64,000 nucleotides of DNA, taken from the NCBI GenBank assembly GCA_036244855.1, contig BQKZ01001666.1:15046-79045 (forward strand), in the 5' to 3' direction. Both the position numbers and the translations under genes were made by a program. Below, one piece after another: positions 20,001 through 29,978 of the stretch; position 1 is the stretch's first letter, and each line of letters starts with the position of its first letter. Source of the DNA: Temnopleurus reevesii (taxonomy: Eukaryota; Echinodermata; Echinoidea; Temnopleuroida; Temnopleuridae). The notes below the pieces were generated by a model, which did no database searches, was not told the origin of the DNA, and saw only the letters and a list, made by a program, of their open reading frames with translations.

Positions 20001-23000
20001 AATAATTAAATATACCATGCCACTTTATATAAAGATGAAGAAATTTTTGTAGCAGCTTTTTCTAGTTTTCATCTACACACATGTACAAATTGGCATAGGC
20101 CATCAATTTGGGGCAAAGGAAATTTTGTTAGGGCAAGTGATTTGAAAACTTGGTTGCCTGACTGGGCAACTGGTGAAACAAATTCTTGTAGGACCCTGGG
20201 ATGTCGCTAGAAAGTTGTGATCAGTTGCAGTTGGTTGGCACAGACCAATCAAAATCCTCGTTTCATGTTTGTATTGAAAAAGTGCAAACTGTGCTCCAAT
20301 TAAAGTGCACATTCAATTTGAAGTGATATTCAATTCATGTGCAATCAATTGCAGATTTCAGGTAACCCCCAGAATTAAGTTTCGTAATGTTGTGCTCATA
20401 ATGATTTATTTTCTCCCCATATTCTAGATTTATATTATGGTGGTGAGGCGGTGAGTTTAGACCAAGCTCAGTCCTTTTCCTGTCCGTATTGCGGGAAGAT
20501 GGGATACACAGAAACAACCCTACAAGAGCATGTCACTTCAGAGCATTCAGACTCGAATGCAGAGGTGGTAAGTCACCTTGAGATTTGGTTTAAGTTATAA
20601 GCTGAAATTGACAAACTTGGAGAAAGAGGAGAATGTGTTATGGAAAAAACATAGTTTTAATTCCATTCTTGGTATCTTGTCATGAAATAATTCACAATGA
20701 TAACTTGACATCTGTGTTAAAAGGAAAGCCTACCAGTTCACATCGCAAATTTGACACGATGCAATTCATGGACGACATTTACAATTTGCAAGTAATGTTA
20801 ATGAGCTGAAATTAGGGAGGGGTAGGTGCAGATCGAACAAGCTTCATTTTGTGAAAATGTTTACGATTTTTTTTAGTTGGATCAGGATTACCCAGAAAAG
20901 GGTTTTTCTCTTCAGAATCAAGAACGATTTAGGCAAAATATAGTTGATGAGAAACAAAACCTTTTTTTTTCTTTTTTTTAATTTCTAAATCCTATTTTTC
21001 TTATAGAAATTGACAAATTCACCGACAAATCGGTGAAGGTTGCACCATGCATTATTCAATAAGCCTGAATTTGGTACAAAATATCGCCAATTTTAGACAT
21101 ATGCCCCACTGGTGATTTTAAAGTTCAGAGAGCTCTGATATTAATTTGATAACAAGATACCAATGGCATCATATTAACCATCCTCATATTATTTGGGCAA
21201 CATACTGTACACACAACAATAGATTTTAAGAATCCCCAATTTCCAAGTATTTCTTTTGCAAATGTAAGCAAATTTCACCCAACATGAAAAACAGACAAAG
21301 GGGGTATTGTTCAAAATCAACGGCAAAACAACTGCAACTATGCAAATTGTAACGCACATTTTAATGCGTGCACTGTATGCGCATTGAACAAGACATACAT
21401 AAAACAATGATTTTGATCAGCACGTTCCGATCAACTGCAACTTTTGAACAACACCTCCTATGATTAATTGTACATATTTGAATCAACAGTTGTGCATCTA
21501 GTATGTTGCTCAATGTTGAGATAATTTTTGAATAATGTCATTAGAGTGCATAATTCTTTTGTTTTCCATTCCATGTAGGTGTGTCCAGTTTGTGCAGCGT
21601 CGCCAGGAGGCGATCCTAATCATGTGACGGATGATTTTGCAGCTCATCTAACATTAGAACACAGATCATCGAGAGAAATTATATCCTTTACTGCTCACAA
21701 AAATCATCTGATAGTTATACATCAATTGTAGTTGGGCCAGTATACTCTAAACAAATTCTTTGATTATCCAGAGGTTGCCTTGCTGACATTTTGAAATAAT
21801 TTACTTGTTAATTTTGTTTGTTTGCTCATTATTGTTTTTTTTTCAGTATCAGAGCAGCTGTGCTACAAATTTGCTTGTACATAAGCCAATCCTATCGTTA
21901 CAGTTATTGTTGTTGCTGTTTTTTTCTCTGGGGTATAATGGCCTCCCCTTCCTCAACATTTTTTGCTGCCATGCTGCCAAAGATTTTTTTTTCTGCTTTG
22001 CGGATTTTTTTTTGCGGATTTTTTCTTTCAAATCTCATGCAACTGTTGAGAACAAATTTACCACCACTGAGTATCTAGTCTTGACATTTCGCTTTTTTGA
22101 AAGTCAGCTCATAAAACAGCCCAGTAGAATTAGAGATAAAAGTATTATCATTGTTATGATTTGCTTGTAAATAGAAATAAGAGTTTATCCTTGACTTGAC
22201 ATATCTCACGATGAAGCTGGTAATGTGAGACATTTAAGAAGAATGTTTCACCCCGGCAGAGGTATAGGACCGAGACCGCGCAGGACAAACATGCACTTTG
22301 GTGGCGGTAGCGGGCTCTCTGCAGGTCAAAGTTCAGGCTCTCCTGGAAACAGAGAAGCTATGGACCCCATAGCAGGTGAATTTCTTTTCATTATCTACTG
22401 TAAAAGTTGAAGTTTTTGCTGGGGTTTTATTTTTGCAGTTATGCGACCACCATTTCACTAAAATTTTCACTCATTATCCATAGACTTGTATACAAGAATC
22501 TTTCAAAATATGAAAAATAAAGACTTGCTAGTGTGAAATGGTCTGAATGTCAGAAGTAACAATTCATGTGCAAGGAAATTTTTTTTTTCTTTTTTACAGT
22601 ATGTGAACTTCTGTGAGTATTCCTTTATTTAGGAAGTAAAATATGAATTGTCAAGTAGCTGAAATCAATATGTTCTAATTAGAATAAAGCATGAAACCAC
22701 CAAGCATTTTTTGTCAAGATATTTATTTTTAGGTTAGAATCCAAAATTTTCAAAATAGTACATCATCATTCAATCATATTGGCAAATTTGTTGTAATTTC
22801 CAAGTAAATTGGATGAGTAATAGAAAACATGACAATGCAATGAAGACACAAGTCAACCAATAGAATTGTTTAGTACCTAATTACCTAATCGTGATATGAT
22901 TGATTTTATGATTAGCTGTATAGCTTGAAGTGGTTTAGTTTCATGTAAGTTTTGATATATAAAGTAGTAAAAAAAAAAGAAGAAAAAACCCAACTAATAA

Positions 23001-26000
23001 TAGGTTCCACATTTGATAATGTTTCAAACTCAACCATGAATTGTCATGACAGGAGACCTTCAAATTAAAGCCTAGCAAAATAGTTCATTGCTAAGTAGGC
23101 AGGTTTACTATTCATAGATACAAATTTTATTTGTACTCTGTACGCAAAGATTGGTCTTGACGACCCAAAAGCTTGTCGGTGGCTTGCTGGACGTAGCAAT
23201 AACTAATGTATGCAAACTGGATTCCAGTTAAATTTTTACTATAAATCAGTTGAAGGAGTTTCACCGAATTACATTGGTTGGCAAGAAAATTGCATTAGTC
23301 TTCTTGAATAAGATAAGATGATATATATATATATTGTCCAAAGTGATATGGGAATTCTTCTTCCTATGAAATTTTATGAACAAAAATCAAGTGGTGGTAG
23401 TCTTTGTGCAACAGCATCAGGTTCTATGGAAATGCTTGATATCGGCACTACTTTGAGATCTTGTTTTGTTTTTTATCCAACACTGACCTAACCCTAATAT
23501 TTTGTCCTTTTCACAGAACTCTTATCACAGCTATCGGGGGCAAGACGGTCGGCGGGCGGACTGGGCAGCCATTCCTCCACAGCATCTCAGCTCCATCAAC
23601 TCCAAATGATGCAGCTACAACTCGAGAGACAACAACAACAACAACAACAGCAGCAGCAGCAACAACAATCACAGAACGCCCAGGTTAGAAGTATGGTAAG
23701 TGAGGTATCTTTCTATCTTGTGCGTCTGCTTGAAATTTTTCCTGATGTGGGGTTTTAGAGGCAAGAATATTTCTCTTGGTCCGTCAACTTCGTCTTCAGG
23801 AAAGGAAGGATATTGTATCTGTACTGTTATGTGTTAAGTGTAGATTTACATCGTCAAGAATTATTGGACAGTTTTAGAAATTTTTCCAAAATTGGACCAC
23901 ATAAATATATTAGTGCTTCACTCTCAAAATTATAATTTAAGGATTTTGAAATATAATAGGATTTAATAGGATTTTTATAGAATTGAACATGTGAATGATG
24001 ATATCCTATATGTTCAGGGTCCAACATGTATGATTTATAGAATTGCCCTAGTTTGTGAATTCCATTTTTTGAATCCCTCTCTGTCATATGAAATGAACTT
24101 CTTTCACCGACGTCAGAATGCACGAAACAATAATTTTCAGTGACAAGGTGAAATTGTTGTGGTGTGCGTTTTGTGTGTGATCTTCTATTCATACATTATA
24201 TGATATCCGATTACTATTGCCAAATGAACCATTGCCAAGAAATTGAGGAAATGAGAAGAATTCCATATCCTGGATCCTGTTCATGATAGCTACTTTTAAG
24301 AATTTTGGATTGGAAATGCAGAGGTGCCAACTGTTCTGAAATACGCATGAGTTGTATTTTCATATGAATTCAAGGCTTTCTTTGCAAGTGAATGGCTGAG
24401 AGTATATTGGGTGACTTCAAGTACGGTGTTGAACGCAGGTGTTGGTGTTGCTGCAATACCAACACCAGCCTCAACACCAAACTTGAAGTCTGTCGGTGTT
24501 TGGGGTAGACCTCGCAAGATTCTGACGTATTTCCGGTCGTTTCTGTATCACTTCTGTACCCTGACCAACGGTGTTAGAGCTCGGTTTAAGGACCGTTTTG
24601 CTCTCTCAACACCAACACCAACACCAAACACCATACTTGAAGTCACCCATTGTTGTCATGTGTGATATCACCTTATTTCAGCTGTTGCATTATTCACATT
24701 TTAATCTTTACCTCATTCGCCTCATGCATATTCCGGAATGGTTGGCATTTCTGGAAATATCTGCTTGTGACATTTAGTACGGATAGAATAGGATGGAAAT
24801 TGATTTAACAAATGAAATAATCACTACATTGATGGACGAAATAAAAATTATTGTTATACCTTTGTATTTCCTGTTGTGTCATTCATCAACAAACCTGTTC
24901 TTTGAAGAATAACAGATCCTTCCTTCCTGTTTCTTGCCAAACAGTGGCCAATTGCACAAAATGGTCTTAGCTATCATCCTGAACGGTATCAAGGGTTATG
25001 TTTATAATTGGGTGGCACAAGAAGTTTAGACGTCTTAGCAAGTATAAGATAGCTAAGACCATTTCGTGCAATTGGCCCCAAGTGGATAAGAATATGACAT
25101 AAAAGTAGAGACACAGAACACAGAACAATCATAACTACGAACCATATATGCTTTTTTGTACAAGTGGTTGATAAGAGGTGCCTTTGGGAAACAGTTTTTT
25201 TTATGGACAATAGTAATTATTTTAATGAACTGATCACTAATATTTATTCATTTGCGTTCCCCCATGTCATGTGTGAAGGAAACAAATTAATAAGTGATCT
25301 GTAATGGTTGACATTTATGGTTGGCATAAATTGTTGGTAGGAATGTTTATGGCATTAATGATTATGGTCTGTAGAACATATGTTCACCAGACCAAGAACA
25401 TTTTTTTTTTAATGTGAGGAGACAATTACTGGGAGCAGAAGGGACAAAAGACTTTGACAAAGTTAGCAACTTCCATTGAAGCATTCACAATAGCTAGATG
25501 GAGACAAATTTCCTTCCCTCTTATTCTGCAGAGAAATGTCAAACAGGTGTCACCCCTGTTATTTGAATTTACAGCTGGAAGAAATTTTCTTTTGTGATCA
25601 TGAAGCTAGTGCGAAGGCTTGAAAGAAGTTATTTAATTGTTCCTTCTGCTCACAGTGAATATGATGCCAAAAGTGGAGCAGCCTAACTGAACAATTGATC
25701 TCTCAATGAGTGCCATGAATGCAGTTTGTAGGACTGGTTATTGGTTGCAAAATGAAAGCTTTATCATTTGTCATTCATGTCCAAGAGGCGAAGAAAAAAA
25801 ATGGTGATTGCTCTCAACTGACCCACCTTCTGAAAATAACCCACCGTGAATTTAAAAAAAAAATATTTTTTCTTTTTCTTTACTTCTCACTCGTATGAAA
25901 AAAAACCCAGTAAAATCATAGGAAAACATGTGATATGCAACCTAGAAAGACATTGTTGTATGTTCTTTGGTATTTCATGTCCTTGTAACTTTTCTTAGTC

Positions 26001-29000
26001 CTGTTTTTTTCACGTGAAATGTGTTCCTATCATTCAAAAGGAATAATTAAAACAAAAACTTTCGCTGGCCAGCACAGCCTATTTTTCCAAAATGCCATTT
26101 GTGGGTAGTCAAACACTATTTTTCCCAGCCCGATACTAATCCTTCTTGCTTTCATCCTCCTTCTCCCACAGGGAAGACGGCAAGTAGAAAGTTTGACAGT
26201 ACCTCCCCCTAGGAGACCGACGGGGGCGGCCGCATCGGCCAACAGCAACCCAAGCCACGGCGCCCCCTCGTACAGCGGGGTGGTGGAGGCCGGCCTGCTA
26301 GCCTCCAGCACATCACAACCAGAGTCCCAGTACCTATTATCAAGGTGAGTTTTAATGGCCATTTTGATATTTCATGGGCAAGGAAATATTTCTATCCTGT
26401 ACATTTAGGGGCGAGTTCACAATGGCGGTTTATTTTGTTACCAGGGCGGTGTTTCACCAAATCGTTCTTAAAGTTTCAAATGACTTTAACCCTCATTCTA
26501 CCCGGCCGTTTAACAAGGTGATTTTCAAACAGGTGTAACGTCAAAATCACTTACCCAGTTGTCACAAACTTGATCGCAACAGTTGTATAAGATCGAAAAG
26601 AAGAAACTTACCATCCTGCAGAGTGCAAACATCTTTTTGACAGCATGGCGCTTCAAAGCATCAAGGGGGGTGGCATCATGCCCCCGGTAGGGTTAAGTGC
26701 AAGGAAATATTTTTAAAGTGAACATTTGGGACACTATGGCCCGAATTCACAATAGTGGTTTATTTTGATACCAGTAAACTGAGGGTGGTTAAAATTTAAA
26801 TGTGCTTGATTAATTGCCAATGGGGTAGGCATTGAGTGGGCATGTGAGAGCCTTGAACAGGGATGCCAACCTGCCGTATTTCGCCGTATTTAGTACGTTT
26901 TTTTACCCAAAATACGGCCATACGTTTTTTTCCCATTTTCGTACGGTATTTTCATATTTCAGTATACACTATCGATTCTCCCCTTATTGTACTGCGCTGT
27001 GCTGCCACTGTGTGTATGCACAATACACGGTGTACTTTATCGGGGATCAACTCAAAAAGATCGATACCTTTCTCAAGCGCTCTATGTATGCTACGTGCAA
27101 CGTAATTACTTTCAAGAAGATCCCATAAGAACACGTGTTCTGTCAACTCGTGGCAGGGTTTTCCGGTACACGATANATATTGAAATAGTGTGGTGCAGCA
27201 CCACACTAAAAAAAATTGCACATTTTAGGTTATAGCTTTTCCCAAACTCGTTCATTTTTCGCACTATCTTTTGTGCAATATGTTTATGATACTATATTTC
27301 ATTTCATATAGATTTGAAGACAAAATCTGGTGATAAAAATATTTGCTTTTACCAGAACTGTACTTGGGCTTTAACTGAACAATTGATCTCTCAATGAGTG
27401 CCATGAATGCAGTTTGTAGGGCTGGTTATTGTATGCAAAGTGAAAGTCATGTCCTTTGTTAGTCATGTCCATACGTCCAAGAAAAAATTGTGTAGTTGCC
27501 CAAATTGCCCGATTTTTTTTCCTTTACTTTTCGCTCTAATTAAAAATCATGTGAAAAACATGTGACATGCAAGCCAAAAAGACATTTCTAGAAATTCTTT
27601 GGCTTTTCACTTCCTTGTAACTTTTTGTAGTCCTGTCCTTTTCTTGTAGTCCTTTTCATGTGAAATGCATTCCTAAAATTAAAAAGAATATATAAAACAA
27701 AAACTTTCGCTGACCATCACAGGCTATTTTTTCAAAATAACATTGTGGGCAATCAAATAATATTTCTCTGGGCCTAATACTAATTCTTCTCGCTTCCATC
27801 CTCTCACCACCACAGGGAAGACGGCAAGTAGAAAGTTTGACAGTACCTCCCCCTCGGAGACCGACGGGGGCGGCCGCATCGGCCAACAGCAACCCAAGCC
27901 ACGGCGCCCCCTCGTACAGCGGGGTGGTGGAGGCCGGCCTGCTAGCCTCCAGCACATCACAACCAGAGTCCCAGTACCTATTATCAAGGTGAGTTTTAAA
28001 GTTCTTCAATTTCTTTCAGTTAAAGGCTTGACCACATTTTATAATACATGATGCATGGGAAAAGAAAAATGGGTACAATAAATCTCCAATGGGATTGGCA
28101 TTTGAGTAGAGCATCCAAGGCATGGCGGTCAATGGCTATTGATTAATTAAAGCTTTGTGGTCTATAGGGGAACTGCTTTGGCCAAGCGTTTAAGACCTAA
28201 AAACTGTGATGCCAGAAAGTTTAAATTGCTCACAAACCACCTCCAAATGAGTTATGGATTAAAACGCGCATTTTTCATTTGCACGCTATCTGGACTTGTG
28301 TCAAGATGCGCATGATTCATTGCTCAATTGCAACTTATAATAATTCCCAACTTTCTAGCAACACCTCATTAGTCTTCCAATTAGAAGGTAGTGTGTTTAA
28401 CTCCTGGCCGTGGAGTTTATTGCCTCCTGCAAGAAATTCATCCACATTCATCCCAGATGAGATAAATGGGTACTTGTAGAAGTAATGATCATTTTGCTGC
28501 CAGTTGAATGACTAGTGATTGGCTAAATACAATTTTGAGAAATGGAAAAGCAATGTCACATTGTGCTGAATTGGGTCTCAAAATTCTTTAAATTGTTTTA
28601 CTGAAGTTTATGGATCCAAGAGTTCTGCTAAATATCTCAAGAAAAAATGACACAACTTCGTTTTTTTCAAATCTCTTTTTTGTTTGTGGCTTATACGATC
28701 AGATTTGACTTCTTGACATAATCACACCTCTTCTTTCTTTTCCTTTACAGGATTAATGAGCCTTCCCTTTCAGAGACGGACCTTCAAGTCTCGGAGATCG
28801 AGAACGCGGACCGGAGCTTCTTTCTCCAAGATCTCATCCTCTCCACACTCAACNGTCATCATGAACATGTGAACAGAAAGGATGCAACACGTAGGTTTAA
28901 AAAAACAACTTTGATTTTGCTCATTACGAAAATACTTTTTTTTAGGGCAAAATACTTTTTTTTTGCCTCATGGAATACTTTTTTTGGTTGGCAAAGGTTG

Positions 29001-29978
29001 GCATCCCTGCTTGAAATTTGTGTTCCAGTATTTCATCAAGGAAGAATTTAGGCCAGGTGTTTAGGACACTGTTCTTTCAAATTGGAAGGTTGTTGGTTTG
29101 AATCCCAGTAGTTTTATTAATTATATTAAAAAATTGTTTCTCATTCTGCTTCACTCGGCCCAGGTGACATGAATAGGTACTGGTAGGTATGCAGAAGTAG
29201 AAGTCGTGATAATGTAATTTTTACTTTGCTTCAATTTAATGACATTAGTGACTTTTTACATTCATTTGCTGTGATTGTGTGATTTTGGAAAGGTTGTCAA
29301 AGAGCAAGTCATTGAAAGCAGCAATTTAGTTATGGAAGAGTCTGAGAAAAGTCAGGGAATTTAGTTTTCAAATTTCTAAGTGATCCCTGCCAAGTTTCTT
29401 AATCGTGAAAACTGCCCAAAATGGCAAACGATGATACTTCTGTATAAGCTGAAATTTTTGCGTTGGTTTTATTTTCGCTAATTTCACAGTTTTGGCATCG
29501 CAAAAATTTCCACTCGATATGATGCACATTCATTTGTGTACAAATACTGTCAAGAACATGAAAATAACAACACGCCAATGTGTCAAACTGGTTTGAAGTT
29601 GTGAAAATATCTGTACACGGAAATATTGGCTTATACAGTGTAATTTGGTTCAAATTTAGTTTTGTTTTGTGGCTCATATCTGCTATGACATTTTTACATC
29701 AGACCCAATTCTTTCATTTCCTTTGCAGGATTAACGAGCCTTCCCTTTCAGAGACGGACCTTCAAGTCTCGGAGATCGAGAATGCGGACAGGAGCTTCTT
29801 TCTCCAAGATCTCATCCTCTCCACACTCAACGACTCCGATAAGGAGTCCGACACTTCCCTAGAAAACATAGAGGGCGCCCTAGCAGGTTGCAGTCCAGCG
29901 GAGGACCCAACGATAGCATCATCAACCCTCCGCAAGTTAGGATCTTTAAATTTGAAAGAGAAAGAGGGGCCGGCATAG
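14024..29978 (+). CDS. KCMF1: KCMF1, ZZ/C2H2 zinc-finger E3 ubiquitin ligase (gene span, 8 coding exons)
   Basis: E3 ubiquitin ligase; its vertebrate orthologue works with UBR4 in N-degron and lysosome-linked turnover. Coding exons: 14024-14039, 19546-19713, 20428-20567, 21579-21680, 22210-22375, 23517-23695, 26172-26344 and 29729-29978. They join in frame to 397 codons plus TAG, against 381 residues in human. The ZZ finger is at about 6-51 (CDCCLKSNFRGRRYKCLICY). A C2H2/Di19-type finger region follows at about 80-140 (SCPYCGKMGYTETTLQEH; VCPVCAASPGGDPNHV). Next come HLRRMFHPGRGIGPRPRRTN, AMDPIAELLSQLSG and a 13-residue polyglutamine (236-248), then the conserved YLLSRINEPSLSETD and ENADRSFFLQDLILSTL. 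The ATG gives MSRHEG, identical to the vertebrate N-terminus. Intron 4 is AT-AC. A second copy of exon 7 and a broken copy of exon 8 look like assembly duplicates. Confidence 0.95.
14040..14887. other. 5' part of KCMF1 intron 1
   Basis: Non-coding AT-rich sequence after the 16-base first coding exon. I see no further exon and no clear repeat up to the hairpin satellite. Confidence 0.5.
14906..15525. repeat. 61-bp hairpin satellite interrupted by an assembly gap
   Basis: Four right-hand units start with GCCGTT at 15310, 15371, 15433 and 15493 (spacing 60-62). Each contains GACGCCGTT or GAGGCCGTT and AACGGCGTC, arms of a short hairpin around a GTGGATTCGC loop. The fragment ATGTCGCCGTTTGTGAA just before the gap is the same unit, so the array probably continues through it. 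Unit count is unknown. Confidence 0.85.
14930..15309. other. Assembly gap, 380 Ns
   Basis: Unsequenced. Both edges are satellite units, which explains the assembly failure. Open reading frames crossing it are artefacts. Confidence 0.99.
15766..15885. mobile_element. GGGCCYGTAACAT-family fold-back MITE
   Basis: GGGGCCCGTAACATAAAGC to TTTATGTTACAGTCCCC, with AATCGATCG and GTCTATGG inside. In KCMF1 intron 1. Confidence 0.8.
17225..17459. mobile_element. Palindromic MITE copy 1, 9-bp target duplication
   Basis: 235 bp, almost entirely one inverted repeat, TAGTCCAGTT...AACTGGACTA, centred near 17341. TAGCAGGGA flanks it on both sides (17216-17224, 17460-17468). A 9-bp duplication and long terminal inverted repeats suggest a Mutator-type non-autonomous element. 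Nested in the larger fold-back element. Confidence 0.85.
17590..17640. repeat. ATG/GAT trinucleotide repeat
   Basis: Runs of GATGAT with interruptions between the two nested MITEs. It makes a spurious poly-Asp reading frame. Confidence 0.8.
17794..18024. mobile_element. Palindromic MITE copy 2, 9-bp target duplication
   Basis: 231 bp, same family as 17225-17459, flanked by TCTCCACCG at 17785-17793 and 18025-18033. Different target duplications show two independent insertions 334 bp apart. Confidence 0.85.
19546..19713 (+). CDS. KCMF1: KCMF1 exon 2, ZZ zinc finger
   Basis: 168 bases after a CAG acceptor, encoding GVSCDCCLKSNFRGRRYKC through HPMQCILTRSDF. Contains the zinc-binding cysteines and histidines of the ZZ domain. 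Donor GTAAGA. Confidence 0.96.
19740..19931. mobile_element. GATGCCAAC-family MITE just after KCMF1 exon 2
   Basis: AGAGATGCCAAATGTTCC to AACAGTTGGCTACTCT, the same family ends and interior as at 4592. It lies 27 bases into the intron. Confidence 0.7.
20195..20365. repeat. GTTGTTCAAAAGTTGCAA-family element, degraded
   Basis: Shares the block CAGTTGGTTGGCACAGACC, AATCAAAATC and CATTTCATG-like segments with better copies at 21300 and 62295. In KCMF1 intron 2. Confidence 0.45.
20428..20567 (+). CDS. KCMF1: KCMF1 exon 3, first C2H2 finger
   Basis: 140 bases after TAG, encoding DLYYGGEAVSLDQAQSF and CPYCGKMGYTETTLQEHV up to DSNAEV. Donor GTAAGT, phase 0. Confidence 0.96.
21300..21460. mobile_element. 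GTTGTTCAAAAGTTGCAA-family inverted-repeat element
   Basis: GGGGTATTGTTCAAAATC to CAACTTTTGAACAACACC, with AATTGTAACGCACATTTT inside. In KCMF1 intron 3. Confidence 0.7.
21579..21680 (+). CDS. KCMF1: KCMF1 exon 4, second zinc-binding segment
   Basis: 102 bases encoding VCPVCAASPGGDPNHVTDD to EHRSSREI. It ends at ATT directly before ATATCCTTTA, the U12-type donor, and not at a GT. Reading on as exon reaches a stop codon within 17 codons. Confidence 0.94.
21681..22209 (+). other. KCMF1: U12-type AT-AC intron of KCMF1
   Basis: The intron starts ATATCCTTTA, a full match to the minor-spliceosome 5' site, and ends in AC. TATCCTTGAC at 22186-22195 fits the U12 branch-point consensus (TTCCTTRAC). Its branch adenosine lies about 15 bases from the 3' site. 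Removing 529 bases joins SREI to DEAGNVRH in phase 0, matching vertebrate RDLDESSGVRH. No GT-AG choice gives this junction. Confidence 0.93.
22210..22375 (+). CDS. KCMF1: KCMF1 exon 5
   Basis: 166 bases preceded by AC, encoding DEAGNVRHLRRMFHPGRGI to GNREAMDPIA plus one base. Donor GTGAAT. Confidence 0.95.
23517..23695 (+). CDS. KCMF1: KCMF1 exon 6, glutamine-rich
   Basis: 179 bases after CAG, encoding ELLSQLSGARRSAGGLGS, QLHQLQMMQLQLER and 13 consecutive glutamines from mixed CAA/CAG codons. It ends VRSM at GTAAGT. A shorter ending at CAG before GTTAGA is possible and would drop four residues. Confidence 0.9.
24317..24755. mobile_element. GATGCCAAC-family MITE split by a nested element
   Basis: The ends match the family (GCAGAGGTGCCAACTGTTC; GGAATGGTTGGCATTTCTG). 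The middle is interrupted by a second element at about 24413-24655. Length is therefore about 440 bp against 180-190 for other copies. Confidence 0.75.
24413..24655. mobile_element. Nested TIR element, GGTGACTTCAAGTA ends
   Basis: Left GGTGACTTCAAGTACGGTG and right inverted CACCATACTTGAAGTCACC. GTTGGTGTTG and CAACACCAAC repeats lie inside each end. Exact boundaries and target duplication are ambiguous (ATT or ATTG). Confidence 0.7.
24945..25080. mobile_element. AATGGTCTTAGCTATC-family fold-back element
   Basis: GGCCAATTGCACAAAATGG and TCTTAGCTATC at the left, inverted GATAGCTAAGACCATTTCG and TGCAATTGGCC at the right. The interior contains AAGTTTAGACGTCTTAGC. A second copy is at 35307-35486. 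Confidence 0.75.
25435..25670. mobile_element. Palindromic AGCAGAAGGGACAAA-family element in KCMF1 intron 6
   Basis: Left GGAGCAGAAGGGACAAAAG, right TTCCTTCTGCTCACAGTG, with TCACAATAGCTAGATGG and TTATTCTGCAGAGAAATG shared with the copies at 39105 and 42965. Confidence 0.65.
25683..26360. repeat. Duplicated block around KCMF1 exon 7, copy A
   Basis: Starts AACTGAACAATTGATCTCTC and aligns, with small differences in the intron part, to 27371-28004. The exon itself is the same. See the finding on the N-bounded block 27177-28853. Confidence 0.8.
26172..26344 (+). CDS. KCMF1: KCMF1 exon 7
   Basis: 173 bases after ACAG, encoding GRRQVESLTVPPPRRP to SQPESQYLLS plus two bases of a split Arg codon, donor GTGAGT. 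It is GC-richer than its surroundings. An apparently identical coding copy lies at 27816-27988. Confidence 0.9.
26440..26515. repeat. Half copy of the GTGTTTCACC-family element
   Basis: GGGCGGTGTTTCACCAAATC and TTCTTAAAGTT match the left end of the copy at 3705. No right end follows. In KCMF1 intron 7. Confidence 0.6.
26864..27175. mobile_element. Left half of an element with GGGATGCCAACCTGCC end
   Basis: CAGGGATGCCAACCTGCCG followed by CGTATTT repeats and ATACGG segments. It stops at the single N at 27176 without a right end. Confidence 0.5.
27371..28004. repeat. Duplicated block around KCMF1 exon 7, copy B
   Basis: Counterpart of 25683-26360, inside a contig bounded by single Ns at 27176 and 28854. 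Intron flanks differ from copy A by substitutions and small indels, as alleles would. Confidence 0.8.
27816..27988 (+). pseudogene. KCMF1: Second copy of KCMF1 exon 7 (probable haplotype duplicate)
   Basis: Same 173 bases with at most a silent difference, and the same splice sites, inside the block 27177-28853 bounded by single Ns. The exon enters in phase 0 and leaves in phase 2, so splicing both copies in series would break the frame. Intron flanks are similar but diverged by small changes. Best read as the other allele inserted by the assembler; a mutually exclusive exon is the less likely alternative. Confidence 0.8.
28751..28853 (+). pseudogene. KCMF1: Truncated copy of KCMF1 exon 8 ending at a single N
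   Basis: Begins after TTTACAG and encodes RINEPSLSETDLQVSEIENA through ILSTLN, then stops at the N at 28854. What follows is unrelated repeat. The complete exon is at 29729-29978. Confidence 0.85.
28855..29012. mobile_element. Right half of an ATACGG/ATACTTTT-type element
   Basis: It ends AAAGGTTGGCATCCCTGC, the inverse of GCAGGGATGCCAACC, and is A/T-run rich. A left end CAGGGATGCCAACCTGCCG starts at about 26864 and runs to the N at 27176. The two may be one element split by an inserted contig. Confidence 0.5.
29729..29978 (+). CDS. KCMF1: KCMF1 exon 8 (terminal)
   Basis: 250 bases after TTGCAG, encoding INEPSLSETDLQVSEI, NADRSFFLQDLILSTLND and an acidic tail to LGSLNLKEKEGPA and TAG. The NLKE motif matches the vertebrate C-terminus. 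Confidence 0.95.

Noticed and set aside
21805..22170. 121-codon hydrophobic frame that could be a membrane protein
   Set aside because: It lies entirely inside the AT-AC intron of KCMF1 and comes from a T-rich stretch near its 3' part.
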